Of a DNA stretch of 32,154 nucleotides, positions 23,814-32,154 are shown in pieces. The notes below the pieces were generated by a model that searched no databases, had not been told where the DNA came from, and was given only the letters and a program-made list of their open reading frames with translations. The DNA is from an uncultured Bacteroidales bacterium. Its GTDB lineage: Bacteria > Bacteroidota > Bacteroidia > Bacteroidales > P3. The stretch lies in the NCBI GenBank assembly GCA_937886715.1, contig CAKZZD010000010.1:1-32154 (forward strand). The letters run 5' to 3'. Made by a program: the position numbers and the translations under genes. Positions within the stretch are counted from its first letter, which is position 1. Every line of letters begins with the position of its first letter.

Positions 23814-25094
23814 TTATTTCAGGTTGAACTTGATTTTTTTCTCGCCGCGCACGGTCTTCACGCCCACGATGTACATGCCCTTGGCCATGCGGTTGATCAT
23901 GATTTTCTGATTGTGACGGTAGTTGGTGATGGTCTTCACCACCTTGCCTGCGCTGTTGGTGAAAGTGACCGTCGCCGTCGGGCTCTCGATCGAGATGGTG
24001 ATGAAGCCGTCGTTCAGGTGGGGGTTGATGCGCACCTGCTCGGTGGAGGGACCGCTGCTCACGGGCGTCTCGTCGCTTTCGGCATTGCGCGAAGAAGGCA
24101 CATCGGCCACGGGAGCCTGTTTCTCGGGCATGCGGAATCCGCTCAGGCGGGCCAGGCCCTTCGTGTCGTTGCCGAACCAGTGGTTGCCGTTCTTGTCGTT
24201 GATCACCTTGTAGATGTTGCCCGAAGGGATCAGGCAGTTCTTCGGGGTGAACACCGCCCAGCGGTCGACGCCGTCGAATACGGCAGCGCCGCTGTTGGTG
24301 GCTATCCACAACAGGCCGTCGGCATCGATGGCGATATCGTTGATCTGGTTGCTCGGCAGAGGGCTGTTCTGAGTGTTCCACACCTTCCAGGTCTCGCCGT
24401 CGTAGCTGGCCAGGCCGCTCAAGGTGCCGAACCACTTCACGTTGTTCTTGTCGATGCTGATGGCAGGCACGATGTTGTCCGGCAGGCCGGAATTGTCCTC
24501 GGTGTAGTTCGTCCAGCGGCGGCCGTTGTAGACGCTCACGCCGGCGTTGGTGGTGATCCACTTGCGGTTGGCGCGGTCCACCGCCAGGTCGAGGATAAAG
24601 TCGCTCAGCAGCTCGCAGTCGTCGGGCGTGTATTTCTCCCACACATGGCCATCGTAGCTGACCAGACCGCCCAGCGTCACGCCGATCCACATCACACCGT
24701 CGAGGTCCTCCACAATCTCCTTCACGAACTTCATCTTCAGACGGCGTGTCTCGGCATTGTGCTCGGTCCAGTGGGTGCCGTCGAACTCAATCACGCCATA
24801 GTCGTCGGTGCCGATCCAGAGGATGCCGCGCTTGTCGACCATCAGGCAGTTGACCGACTGGTTTTTCAGCTTCTCGTTGAACATGGCATAATCCTGCCAC
24901 GAGGCGCCGTTGAGCCTGCACAGGCCTTGGTAGGTGCCCACCCATACGCCCTTCTTGTCAGGGGTCAGCGCCGACACGTTGTTGCCGCCGATCTCCGAGT
25001 TCTTGGTGTTGAAAATGGTCCATGTGCCGTTTTGGGCTGCGGCACCCAGTGCAATGCCCGCCAAGGCGAGCGTCAGTATCAGTCTCTTTCTCAT
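23814..25094 (-). CDS. Secreted beta-propeller protein with T9SS-like C-terminus
   Basis: A 426-residue protein with a signal peptide (1 to about 20, LALAGIALGAAAQ). Residues about 25-335 are repeats of the two-component-regulator propeller type, each with a GVWVGTYQGLCRLNG / GILWIGTDDYGVIEFDG / GVMWIGVTLGGLVSYDG / GLLWIATNSGAAVFDG core followed by a W-x-x-Y segment; I count seven. After a Ser/Pro/Glu-rich linker (about 338-372) comes a C-terminal domain ending KGMYIVGVKTVRGEKKIKFNLK, similar to T9SS sorting domains. There is no kinase domain, so this is a stand-alone sensor-type or scaffold propeller rather than a hybrid two-component protein. It lies 15 bp after the preceding gene and 10 bp before dsbD. 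Confidence 0.86.
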   Translation of the reverse strand: MRKRLILTLALAGIALGAAAQNGTWTIFNTKNSEIGGNNVSALTPDKKGVWVGTYQGLCRLNGASWQDYAMFNEKLKNQSVNCLMVDKRGILWIGTDDYGVIEFDGTHWTEHNAETRRLKMKFVKEIVEDLDGVMWIGVTLGGLVSYDGHVWEKYTPDDCELLSDFILDLAVDRANRKWITTNAGVSVYNGRRWTNYTEDNSGLPDNIVPAISIDKNNVKWFGTLSGLASYDGETWKVWNTQNSPLPSNQINDIAIDADGLLWIATNSGAAVFDGVDRWAVFTPKNCLIPSGNIYKVINDKNGNHWFGNDTKGLARLSGFRMPEKQAPVADVPSSRNAESDETPVSSGPSTEQVRINPHLNDGFITISIESPTATVTFTNSAGKVVKTITNYRHNQKIMINRMAKGMYIVGVKTVRGEKKIKFNLK

Positions 25095-25109
25095 AGTCTG
25101 TTGGGTTCG

Positions 25110-26441
25110 TCAGGTTTTATGTTTTTCCTTCTTTGCAGCAGGAAACAGTATGTTGTTCAATATCAAGCGGTATCCGGGCGAATTGGGATACAGCGAGAGG
25201 TCGGTCGGCGGGTCGCCCACAAAATGGCGGTAGTCCTCCGGGTCGTGGCCTCCCAGGAAAGTCCATGTGCCTTTGCCGTATTCGCCGTGCACATAGCGCA
25301 CCTCGTCCAGTTCGCGGTTCTCGGCCAAGATGATGCAGCTGCTCTTCACCGTCGCGCGGCGGAAGGCGGTGGTCTGCCCCATGAAGCCGTGCACGATGCG
25401 CGTGTGGTTCTGCGTCAGCATCGTCGGAATCCAGTCCCACTTGGCCGAGAAATCGAACAGGGTGAAGAAATCGGTTTTCTCGTTGACGGCCTTCATGTGG
25501 GCGCGGTCGTCGATGTCGATGGTCGAGATCTCGTATTCCGTGGGATTGGTACTAATCTGGAAGTCTTTGAAAGCAAAACATTTGCTGTAGTCGAGCATCT
25601 GTTGGGCATTGGGCTGCATCGGGTCGCCGTCGAACATGGCGTCGCAGATATCCACCCCCTCGGCGGCCAAAGCCACGTCGTAGCTGTCGGGGGCCGAGCA
25701 CATGGCAAACAGGAATCCGCCGCCCATCACAAAGTCGCGTATCTGCTTGGCCACAGCCAGTTTCAGCTGGCTCACCTTGCTGTAGCCCAGCTTCGCGGCA
25801 CGCGCCTCCTGCTCTTTCACGTCGGCGATGTACCACTGCTGGTTGCGGTAGTTGCCCCAGAATTTGCCATACTGCCCCGTGAAGTCCTCATGGTGCAGAT
25901 GTAGCCAGTCGTAGGTGGGCAGCACGCCGGCCATCACCTCCTCGTCGTAGACCACATCGTAGGGAATCTCGGCATAGGTCAGCACCAGCGTCACAGCGTC
26001 GTCCCACGGCAGTTTGTTTTTCGGCGAATAGACGGCAATCTTCGGCGCTTTCTGCAGCCTCACGGCGTCCATGTTCACGCCGGGGTCGGCAATATAGCTG
26101 AGAATGGCGCTCGACTGGCCGTCGGCAATCACCTCGCAGGTCACCCCGCGCAGTCGGCACTCACGCTCGATGCCCTCGGCATATTTCGTCATGAACGACC
26201 CGCCGCGATAGTTGAGCAGCCACGTCACCTCGGCCTCGCGCTCCAGCGCCCAGTAGGCCACACCATAGGCTTTGAGGTGGTTTTTCTGCACCTCGTCCAT
26301 CGGCACTACAATATAACTTGCGTGCGCCCGCGCGACAAAAAAAACGAACAACGCCAGCATTGCCGACAGCCTCTTCAGGGCAGCCGGCAACCGATGGTGG
26401 TCACTCGTGCTTTGTCTCAACGACATGGTGTTGTCTTTCAT
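25110..26441 (-). CDS. Exported protein of the family often named 'asparagine synthetase B' in Bacteroidetes
   Basis: A 443-residue protein. A long basic N-region and a hydrophobic segment (about 25-42, LSAMLALFVFFVARAHA) suggest a signal peptide ending just before SYIVVPMDEVQKNHLKAYGVAYW. That motif is characteristic of a Bacteroidetes family I recall being labelled asparagine synthetase B. I see no class II glutamine amidotransferase Cys2, no ATP-pyrophosphatase SGGxDS motif, and export is predicted, so that name looks wrong. A glutamine-amidotransferase-class-I-like core is possible (FVMGGGFLFAMCSAPDSYD, about 214-232). The ATG at 26441 is used; ATG 26426 is equally possible. First of a tightly spaced run with the propeller protein, DsbD and C10 peptidase genes; tRNA-Leu lies just upstream. 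Confidence 0.78.
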   Translation of the reverse strand: MKDNTMSLRQSTSDHHRLPAALKRLSAMLALFVFFVARAHASYIVVPMDEVQKNHLKAYGVAYWALEREAEVTWLLNYRGGSFMTKYAEGIERECRLRGVTCEVIADGQSSAILSYIADPGVNMDAVRLQKAPKIAVYSPKNKLPWDDAVTLVLTYAEIPYDVVYDEEVMAGVLPTYDWLHLHHEDFTGQYGKFWGNYRNQQWYIADVKEQEARAAKLGYSKVSQLKLAVAKQIRDFVMGGGFLFAMCSAPDSYDVALAAEGVDICDAMFDGDPMQPNAQQMLDYSKCFAFKDFQISTNPTEYEISTIDIDDRAHMKAVNEKTDFFTLFDFSAKWDWIPTMLTQNHTRIVHGFMGQTTAFRRATVKSSCIILAENRELDEVRYVHGEYGKGTWTFLGGHDPEDYRHFVGDPPTDLSLYPNSPGYRLILNNILFPAAKKEKHKT

Positions 26442-26446
26442 ATATT

Positions 26447-26531
26447 TGGTGCGGATAGGGGGACTCGAACCCCCACTCCTTTCAGAACTAGATCCTAAGT
26501 CTAGCGCGGCTACCAATTACGCCATATCCGC
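26447..26531 (-). tRNA. tRNA-Leu (anticodon TAG)
   Basis: Minus-strand cloverleaf: acceptor GCGGATA/TATCCGC, anticodon stem CTAGA/TCTAG with loop CTTAGGA (anticodon TAG), a long variable arm as expected for tRNA-Leu, T-arm GGGGG-TTCGAGT-CCCCC, discriminator A. CCA follows directly in the DNA (26449-26447). Confidence 0.93.
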
Positions 26532-26546
26532 CCGTTTTTCGCGGTG

Positions 26547-26554
26547 CAAAAGTA
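26547..26554 (-). promoter_or_regulatory. Probable -7 element of tRNA-Leu
   Basis: TACTTTTG followed by CA on the minus strand, 15 bp upstream of the tRNA. No -33 TTTG at the usual distance. Confidence 0.45.
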
Positions 26555-26595
26555 CACATATTTTTTTATTTTGCACCACTTTTGTCACTTTTTTT

Positions 26596-27111
26596 CTATT
26601 TGCGGTTGGCCTTGCGCGCCATTTCAAACAGAGCCTCGGGCAGATGGCAATAGCCGTCGGGATGCTTGTCCAGATAGTCCTGGTGATATTCGTCGGCAGG
26701 CCAGAAACACTCCAGCGGCAGAATCTCCACCGCCAGCGGCTCGGCATAGTGGCGCTGCACCTCGGCAGCCACCTCGCGGATCGTAGGCAGGTCGGCGGCA
26801 TCGGTATAGTAGATGCCTGTGCGATAGCGTGTTCCGCGATCCTCTCCCTGGCGGTTCACCGACACCGGGTCGATGCTCTTGAAATACAGCTCCACCAGCG
26901 TCCGGAGGGACAGCACCTGCGGGTCGTACACCACGCGCACCGTCTCGGCATAGCCCGTCGTGTCGGTGTATACCTGCTCGTAGGTCGGGCTGTCGCCGTG
27001 GCCGTTGGCAAAGCCGGTTTCGGTCGTCACCACGCCGTTGATCAGTCCCAGATAGTGCTGAGCGCCCCAGAAGCAGCCCGCTGCCAGATAGATTGTCCTG
27101 TTTGTATCCAT
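26596..27111 (-). CDS. msrA: Peptide-methionine (S)-S-oxide reductase MsrA
   Basis: A 171-residue repair enzyme that reduces methionine-S-sulfoxide in proteins. The active-site motif GCFWG is at about residues 12-16 (Cys13 catalytic), followed by the family blocks TGFANGHG, YTDTTGYAETVRVVYDP, DRGTRYRTGIYY, LECFWPADEYHQDYLDKHPDGYC and a basic end. The cysteine in DGYC can serve as resolving residue. The ATG at 27111 (MDTNRTIYLAAGCFWG) is chosen because it gives the usual short lead to the motif; in-frame ATGs at 27141 and 27150 are possible. No MsrB domain is fused. It is monocistronic, with tRNA-Leu downstream. Confidence 0.94.
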   Translation of the reverse strand: MDTNRTIYLAAGCFWGAQHYLGLINGVVTTETGFANGHGDSPTYEQVYTDTTGYAETVRVVYDPQVLSLRTLVELYFKSIDPVSVNRQGEDRGTRYRTGIYYTDAADLPTIREVAAEVQRHYAEPLAVEILPLECFWPADEYHQDYLDKHPDGYCHLPEALFEMARKANRK

Positions 27112-27265
27112 TCCTGTGGTTTTCCGTTGTTGGTTCACCATTAACGGCATCCTTCACCGATTATTGTACGCCTCATCATTTTGAGCCGCCGGAAGTGGGA
27201 TGCCGCCCCGCTCCCACTCCCCTACTGCCGTTGGCCGACTGTTGTACGACAAACGTGCACCGGAA

Positions 27266-27295
27266 GGAGGGGGGTTGGAGGGGGGTTGGAGGGGG
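27266..27295 (+). repeat. G-rich 11-bp direct repeat, possible G-quadruplex
   Basis: Three long G-tracts (27269-27274, 27280-27285, 27291-27295) separated by TTGGA, that is, an 11-bp unit GGGGGGTTGGA in about 2.5 copies. With the short GG pairs between them a four-tract quadruplex is possible on the plus strand. Confidence 0.6.
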
Positions 27296-27406
27296 CGATT
27301 TATTTTCTTTGCCGCAATCGCTTGCTGCACAAAAGTCTAGGCCGGAACCAGCGGGTTTGTTAACAAATTTTTGTTGATAAAAAGCGGGGACAATAAAAAA
27401 AAAGTG

Positions 27407-27414
27407 TATATTTG
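27407..27414 (+). promoter_or_regulatory. Probable -7 element of the large surface protein gene
   Basis: TATATTTG, 92 bp upstream of the ATG at 27507. The upstream region is A-rich without a clear -33 TTTG. The leader is long. Confidence 0.45.
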
Positions 27415-27506
27415 TCTCGGCTTATTTTCCAATAGAATCAACGCAAATACCAAAGACACAAACACTTATAATATAAATACATATCATTAATCAAATTTCA
27501 TTTTCC

Positions 27507-30500
27507 ATGAAACACACTATTATTAAGTTTGTGGCGGCCGTGATGCTGGCCGTTGCAATGCTGCCCGGAATGGCGTCGGCACAAACCGGCGACGTGACGG
27601 TGGCGGATAGTACTGCCTCATGCTCCCACCTGCCAGTCTACGGTTACTGGAGTGACGCAGCACAGCACAACCAGTTTATCTATCCTGCCAGCATGCTGGG
27701 CGATTTGACGTCGCACAACATCATCCGCATGACATTCTATCTGTCATCTCCCGCTTCCTCGGTATGGAACAACACTATCACCATCCGCTTGGCCACGGTG
27801 GCCGATTCGGTCATAGGCTCGAGTCTGATTGATCTCGCCACGCTGACCGGCGTCACCGAGGTGGCCAGTTTCACTGGCAATGCCACTGGAAGCACCATGG
27901 AGATTCCTTTCGATGTGGCCTTTCCCTACACTGGCGGCAACCTGCTGATCGATGTGCAGACCACCGCAGCAACGTACAGCAGTGCGACGTTTTCAGGCAT
28001 TGAACGTACCGGAGCCGGCATCTACTCGTACAGCTCCACAATCAGCACAACCGACGAGCTGCCCAAATGCACCTTCGGTTGGACCGACGGAGCGCTTTGC
28101 AACGCGCCCAGTGGCCTGACAGCCAGTGCCCCCACCACTTCGTCGTTCACCATCACATGGAATTCGACAGGGGCCACCGAATATGCCATCACCATCAACG
28201 ACTCGACATCATTCACCATCAGCGACACCACCTACACCTTCAACGAACTTGCCTCCAACACCGTCTACAACTATTCCGTGCGCGCCATCTGCGGCATGGA
28301 TACCTCCGCAGCCAAATTCGGCTCGGCCAGAACCTCATGCGGCGACTTCAACGCGCCCTACGTGAATGGTTTTGAGGACGACCCCACCAACACCAACCCC
28401 TCCTGCTGGAACATCCTCAGCGGCGACTACTACTCTTACTATTCAGTGTATTACCCTTACATATATGGGTGGCAGTCGCATGAAGGCAACCAGTCGCTCT
28501 ACTTCTACAGCTACCAGACCGACAACTATGTGGTGCTGCCCAAGATCAGGTTGGCAGCCAACGAGATGGATGTGGTTTTCTGGGCCTACTATTCTTCGTA
28601 TGGTGGCGGCGACCTGGAGGCTGGCGTGATGACCAATCCGCTCGACACCAGCACCTTCATCCCGATGCTGACGCTGTCGGCTTCGACTGCTCCAAGCGAC
28701 TGGACCGAATATGAGTTCTACACCGACCTACTGCCCGGCATGACCGCCGACGACACCGTCTATGTGGCCTTCCGCTTACTAGCCACCGGCAACAGTTCGT
28801 ATTACTACATCGACGACCTGTCGGTGACCCAGCTGACCGATTGCCGACGTCCTACGGTCGACACCCTCATGGCCGTGTCCGAGGACTCAATCCGCTTTGT
28901 ATGGAACAACGGCGGCAGCGATGCCCAGACCTATGAGGTGGTCTATTCCACCGTCAACGACGTGAACAGCCCCAGCGCCATCCACCTGACCGACATCACC
29001 GACACCTCCCTCTGGATCGAAGACCTGCAGGGCAACAAGCGCTACTATTTCTGGATCCGCACCATCTGCGAGGACACCACCGGCTGGCGTGTTTGCGGCT
29101 ACTGCAACACCCCGTGCGCGGCCGAGATGCCCATCCCGTTTGTTGAGGACTTTGAGTCGACCGACCCATATAGCAGCCCGCTGTGCTGGAGCACCCCCAT
29201 CATTTACTCTAACTATTCCACTATCTACCCCTTGGTTTCTAATGACGGCATCTACGGCAACAACCTGCAATTCTTGGGTGGCGATTCATACTATGGCGAC
29301 ACCGGATACAATATGGCCGTTTCGCCAGCCATTCCCTTGCCAGCCAACGAGATCGCCATTTCCTTTGTGGCCAATGTGTATGACCGCAACGAGAATGGCA
29401 ACTACATGGCTGCCGGCGTGATGACCGACCCCACCGACACTAGCACATTCATTCCCATGGTGGAAGTTGTCGGCACCGAGAGCACCGAATGGGTGGAATA
29501 TGAATTCAACACCGCCGCCATCGAGTCAATTGATGCCGACGACACACTCTATCTGGCCTTCTACTATTGGGGCAACGGCAGCTACAACTGCTATGCCAGA
29601 ATTGACAACGTGAGCATAAACCAGTTGTCTGACTGCACTCGTCCCGCTGTGGCATTCGATGCCACCGACATCACCAACATCGGCGCTACCCTTACTTGGA
29701 ACTCGGCCGAAGGCTCGTCCTACGAGGTGGCTTATTCCAGCGTGAACGACATCAACTCCGATTCGGTGCAGACCGTCACGGCCTCCGACACCACTGTCAC
29801 CCTCACTGGCCTCACCGCCCAGACCACCTACTATGCCTGGGTACGCACCAACTGCGGCGGCAGCGTTTCCGACTGGCGCGCCTTCAACCCCTTCACCACC
29901 CTCTGTGCTGAAGGCGGCTGCTCCCTCACCGTCAACATGACCGACGGATATGGCGACGGCTGGAATGGCAACATTCTGAAATTCTACCAGTACGATTCCA
30001 TCCAGATTGCCTCGATGACCATCGACAACGGCGCCACAGGAACGGCCACCGTCATGGTTTGCGACGAAAGCCCCATCACCATGAAGATGGAGGTCGGTTC
30101 CTTCGTCAGCGAGGTGGGCTTCACCGTGACCAACACCAATCACGTGGTGGTCTATGTCGTTGAAAGTGGCGACCTCTCCGGTTATTCCTCCGGCGACATC
30201 ATCACCCTCGACACGCTGAGCAACTTCTGCGTCGGCTGCCCGTCGGTCACCGACATTGTGCTCGACTCGTCCGACCTCACCTCCATCTCCATCAGCTGGA
30301 GCGGTAGCAACGAATCATATCACCTCTATCTCGACAGTGTCTATGTGGGCAGCACCACCAACACCAGCTACACCTTCACCGGCCTGACCCCTGCTATGGC
30401 CTATACCCTGGGAGTGACAGGCATCTGCGCCGATGGCGACTCGGCCGTGATGACCACCGTCGGTATCAGCACCGAGTGCTATCCTTCGTACAGCGTGCCC

Positions 30501-32154
30501 TGGACTGCCGACTTCACCAATTACGACAACAGCCGTTCGCCCTTGTGCTGGAACCGTCTGTACAGCTATAACTCAGGATCTCGCTATCCCTACTGCACCA
30601 CCTACTATACTTCCACCGGCGACATCCCGGCCCTCTACTTCTACACCAGCGGCGTCAACGCCAAGAACCTGATGGTAACTCCCAAGCTTGACTGCCCAGC
30701 CAACCAGCTGCGCATCACCTTCGACGGATCCTTCTATAGCGGATCCTCCTATGCATCCGTTGAGGTGGGTATCATGACCGATCCCAACAACGATTCCACC
30801 TTCGTCTGCATCGACACAGTGACCGGCTACGGCAATTTGTACACCTACGACATCTTCACCGACATGCTGACCATCACCGATTCCGTCCACGTAGCCTTCC
30901 GCATGTTCAATAATGCCACCCAAACCTACGGATACGGCTATCTCGCCAACCTGCGTGTTGAGGATGCCGGCACCTGCCGTCGTGCCCTCGACTTGACCAC
31001 CACCTACGACGAGGAAGAAGACAGCTACACCGTTTCGTGGGTCAACACCGTTGCCTCCGAATTCGAGTTCAGCTACCGTCTTGCCGGAGCCGCCACATGG
31101 CAGACCGTCATGGTCACCGGTTCCACATCCTACACCCTCAATGGCCTGAACACCTCGAGCACCTACGAAGTGAGCATCCGCGCCCTTTGCCCGACAGGTG
31201 ACACTTCGGTGGCCAACACTACCACCTTCAAGACACGCTGCGAACTCTTCCCGCTGCCCTACTTCACCGACTTCAACAACGACGAAGCCACCAGCTACGG
31301 CAACGAGGGCACCATGCCCAGCTGCTGGGACTATATCTACACCGGCACCTCGATGTCGTATGCTCCTAAAGTGACGCTCGGCACGAGCGCCTACTTCACC
31401 TGGGGCGACACCACCAACTTCATCTGGATGGTGGCTGGCGAGCCGAACAGCTATGGCAACGACGTGTATGTCGCCCTGCCTCCGATGGCCGATCCTATCA
31501 ACTACCTCACCATGTCGTTTGACTATGCCTTCGAGAGCACTACCAACGGCAGCAATCTGACCGTCGGATACGCCACCAGCGACCAGTTCGACAGCACCTT
31601 CGTTGCCGTGAAGACGATTGCCCCGGCTGACCGGAATACACTCGCAACCGACACCGTGGTCTTCGACTCGGTACCCGACAACGCCACCCGCATCGTCTTC
31701 CACTGGAACTACACCTCGTCGTGGTACTCTGTAGCCATCGACAATGTGAACGTCACCAGTTCGTTTGTAGGCTGTGCCGCTCCTGTCGTCACCGGCACTG
31801 CCGCCACCGACAACAGCATCACGGTCAACTTCACCGCCGACACCGTGGTTGAAGTAGCCATCACCGACGGTGTGTGGAATAGTGAGACCACTGGCACCAT
31901 CGTTTCGGGCAACACCTACACTTTCACCGGACTTATCTACAACACCGCTTACACCATCGGCCTGCGCACCATCTGCGCTGAAAGCGTCGTTTCCGACTGG
32001 ACGCTGGCCACGGTGACCACCGAAGATGTGCCCTGCATGGAGCCGACGGCCCTTGCCATCAGCGACATCGACTACCACACCGCTACCGCCAGCTGGACCG
32101 CCGGCGGCGAGGAGGCCAACTGGGAGGTCAACATCTTCAACACCAACATCAACG
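27507..32154 (+). CDS. Giant Fn3/jelly-roll surface protein, 3' end outside the window
   Basis: The frame is open from ATG 27507 to the window end, at least 1549 residues. Signal peptide 1-25 (VMLAVAMLPGMASAQ). After an N-terminal beta domain (about 27-195), Fn3-like modules start at about 197, 445, 709, 910, 1156, 1421 and 1509. Most open with a Cys-x-x-P or Cys-x-x-A segment and end in VRxxCG or IRxxC. Between them are jelly-roll (MAM-like, 'choice-of-anchor J') modules starting at about 283, 540, 995 and 1247, each with a PY/PF-x-x-x-FE/FT opening, then a CW pair, and in three of them a repeated GVMTDPxDTSTF strand. A DGYGDGWNG calcium-type module lies near 804-900. It is Thr/Ser/Asp-rich. 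Probably a T9SS-exported adhesin or carbohydrate-binding scaffold; any sorting domain would be beyond the window. Confidence 0.88.
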   Translation, partial: MKHTIIKFVAAVMLAVAMLPGMASAQTGDVTVADSTASCSHLPVYGYWSDAAQHNQFIYPASMLGDLTSHNIIRMTFYLSSPASSVWNNTITIRLATVADSVIGSSLIDLATLTGVTEVASFTGNATGSTMEIPFDVAFPYTGGNLLIDVQTTAATYSSATFSGIERTGAGIYSYSSTISTTDELPKCTFGWTDGALCNAPSGLTASAPTTSSFTITWNSTGATEYAITINDSTSFTISDTTYTFNELASNTVYNYSVRAICGMDTSAAKFGSARTSCGDFNAPYVNGFEDDPTNTNPSCWNILSGDYYSYYSVYYPYIYGWQSHEGNQSLYFYSYQTDNYVVLPKIRLAANEMDVVFWAYYSSYGGGDLEAGVMTNPLDTSTFIPMLTLSASTAPSDWTEYEFYTDLLPGMTADDTVYVAFRLLATGNSSYYYIDDLSVTQLTDCRRPTVDTLMAVSEDSIRFVWNNGGSDAQTYEVVYSTVNDVNSPSAIHLTDITDTSLWIEDLQGNKRYYFWIRTICEDTTGWRVCGYCNTPCAAEMPIPFVEDFESTDPYSSPLCWSTPIIYSNYSTIYPLVSNDGIYGNNLQFLGGDSYYGDTGYNMAVSPAIPLPANEIAISFVANVYDRNENGNYMAAGVMTDPTDTSTFIPMVEVVGTESTEWVEYEFNTAAIESIDADDTLYLAFYYWGNGSYNCYARIDNVSINQLSDCTRPAVAFDATDITNIGATLTWNSAEGSSYEVAYSSVNDINSDSVQTVTASDTTVTLTGLTAQTTYYAWVRTNCGGSVSDWRAFNPFTTLCAEGGCSLTVNMTDGYGDGWNGNILKFYQYDSIQIASMTIDNGATGTATVMVCDESPITMKMEVGSFVSEVGFTVTNTNHVVVYVVESGDLSGYSSGDIITLDTLSNFCVGCPSVTDIVLDSSDLTSISISWSGSNESYHLYLDSVYVGSTTNTSYTFTGLTPAMAYTLGVTGICADGDSAVMTTVGISTECYPSYSVPWTADFTNYDNSRSPLCWNRLYSYNSGSRYPYCTTYYTSTGDIPALYFYTSGVNAKNLMVTPKLDCPANQLRITFDGSFYSGSSYASVEVGIMTDPNNDSTFVCIDTVTGYGNLYTYDIFTDMLTITDSVHVAFRMFNNATQTYGYGYLANLRVEDAGTCRRALDLTTTYDEEEDSYTVSWVNTVASEFEFSYRLAGAATWQTVMVTGSTSYTLNGLNTSSTYEVSIRALCPTGDTSVANTTTFKTRCELFPLPYFTDFNNDEATSYGNEGTMPSCWDYIYTGTSMSYAPKVTLGTSAYFTWGDTTNFIWMVAGEPNSYGNDVYVALPPMADPINYLTMSFDYAFESTTNGSNLTVGYATSDQFDSTFVAVKTIAPADRNTLATDTVVFDSVPDNATRIVFHWNYTSSWYSVAIDNVNVTSSFVGCAAPVVTGTAATDNSITVNFTADTVVEVAITDGVWNSETTGTIVSGNTYTFTGLIYNTAYTIGLRTICAESVVSDWTLATVTTEDVPCMEPTALAISDIDYHTATASWTAGGEEANWEVNIFNTNIN

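Larger units (their letters stand above)
27112..27506. other. Divergent intergenic region with a G-rich repeat
   Basis: About 395 bp between msrA and the large surface protein. It holds a G-rich direct repeat at 27266-27295, a perfect 12-bp palindrome TTTGTTAACAAA at 27356-27367 and a -7 box at 27407-27414. I see no gene in it. Confidence 0.55.

Noticed and set aside
30573..32078. 501-codon minus-strand frame inside the giant surface gene
   Set aside because: Gly/Val/His-rich mirror of Thr/Asp-rich Fn3 coding sequence; the plus-strand frame is continuous and domain-bearing.

Overview
The window looks like a chromosomal segment of a Bacteroidales bacterium, probably an uncultured gut or rumen lineage. 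Four observations point there. Promoters of the Bacteroidetes type recur (TTTG, 19-20 bp, TAnnTTTG, often ending in TTTGCA). Two proteins carry C-terminal regions resembling type IX secretion (T9SS) sorting domains. There is a glsA/glsB-type glycine-lipid gene pair. A C10 cysteine peptidase and a very large Fn3/jelly-roll surface protein are also typical of the group. The genus cannot be fixed from the sequence.

Positions 1-2400 are an eroded accessory region. They hold a WYL-domain regulator that lost its N-terminal half next to a 16-unit array of 8-bp repeats, an intact histidine phosphatase with a clear promoter, the C-terminal remnant of a DUF234-type AAA ATPase with an in-frame stop, and about 600 bp without a recognisable gene.

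Positions 2409-10274 hold a type I restriction-modification operon on the minus strand, transcribed hsdM - fic - 48-aa ORF - hsdS - hsdR from one good promoter. It is the most interesting unit here. A Fic (AMP-transferase-type) protein and a small ORF lie between M and S, the two target-recognition domains of HsdS are near copies of each other, and HsdR has a C-terminal extension of about 174 residues.

Positions 10275-12440 hold phage-like debris: the first third or less of a tail tape-measure protein and two small ORFs with strong Shine-Dalgarno sequences (a duplicated-motif protein and a pentapeptide-repeat protein). A large palindrome follows.

Positions 12442-19310 are core chromosome: an MFS transporter, a convergent operon glsA-glsB-engB-dacB (glycine-lipid acyltransferases, ribosome-assembly GTPase, PBP4-type carboxypeptidase), and a plus-strand pair of envelope genes (a single-span membrane protein and a small secreted beta-repeat protein).

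Positions 19311-27150 hold a hairpin-rich intergenic element and an initiator tRNA. A minus-strand run of four envelope or secreted genes follows: an 'asparagine synthetase B'-named family protein, a beta-propeller protein, DsbD and a C10 peptidase. Then come tRNA-Leu(TAG) and msrA.

From 27507 to the end the plus strand is one open gene for a signal-peptide-bearing protein of at least 1549 residues. It alternates Fn3-like and jelly-roll-like modules and runs off the window.
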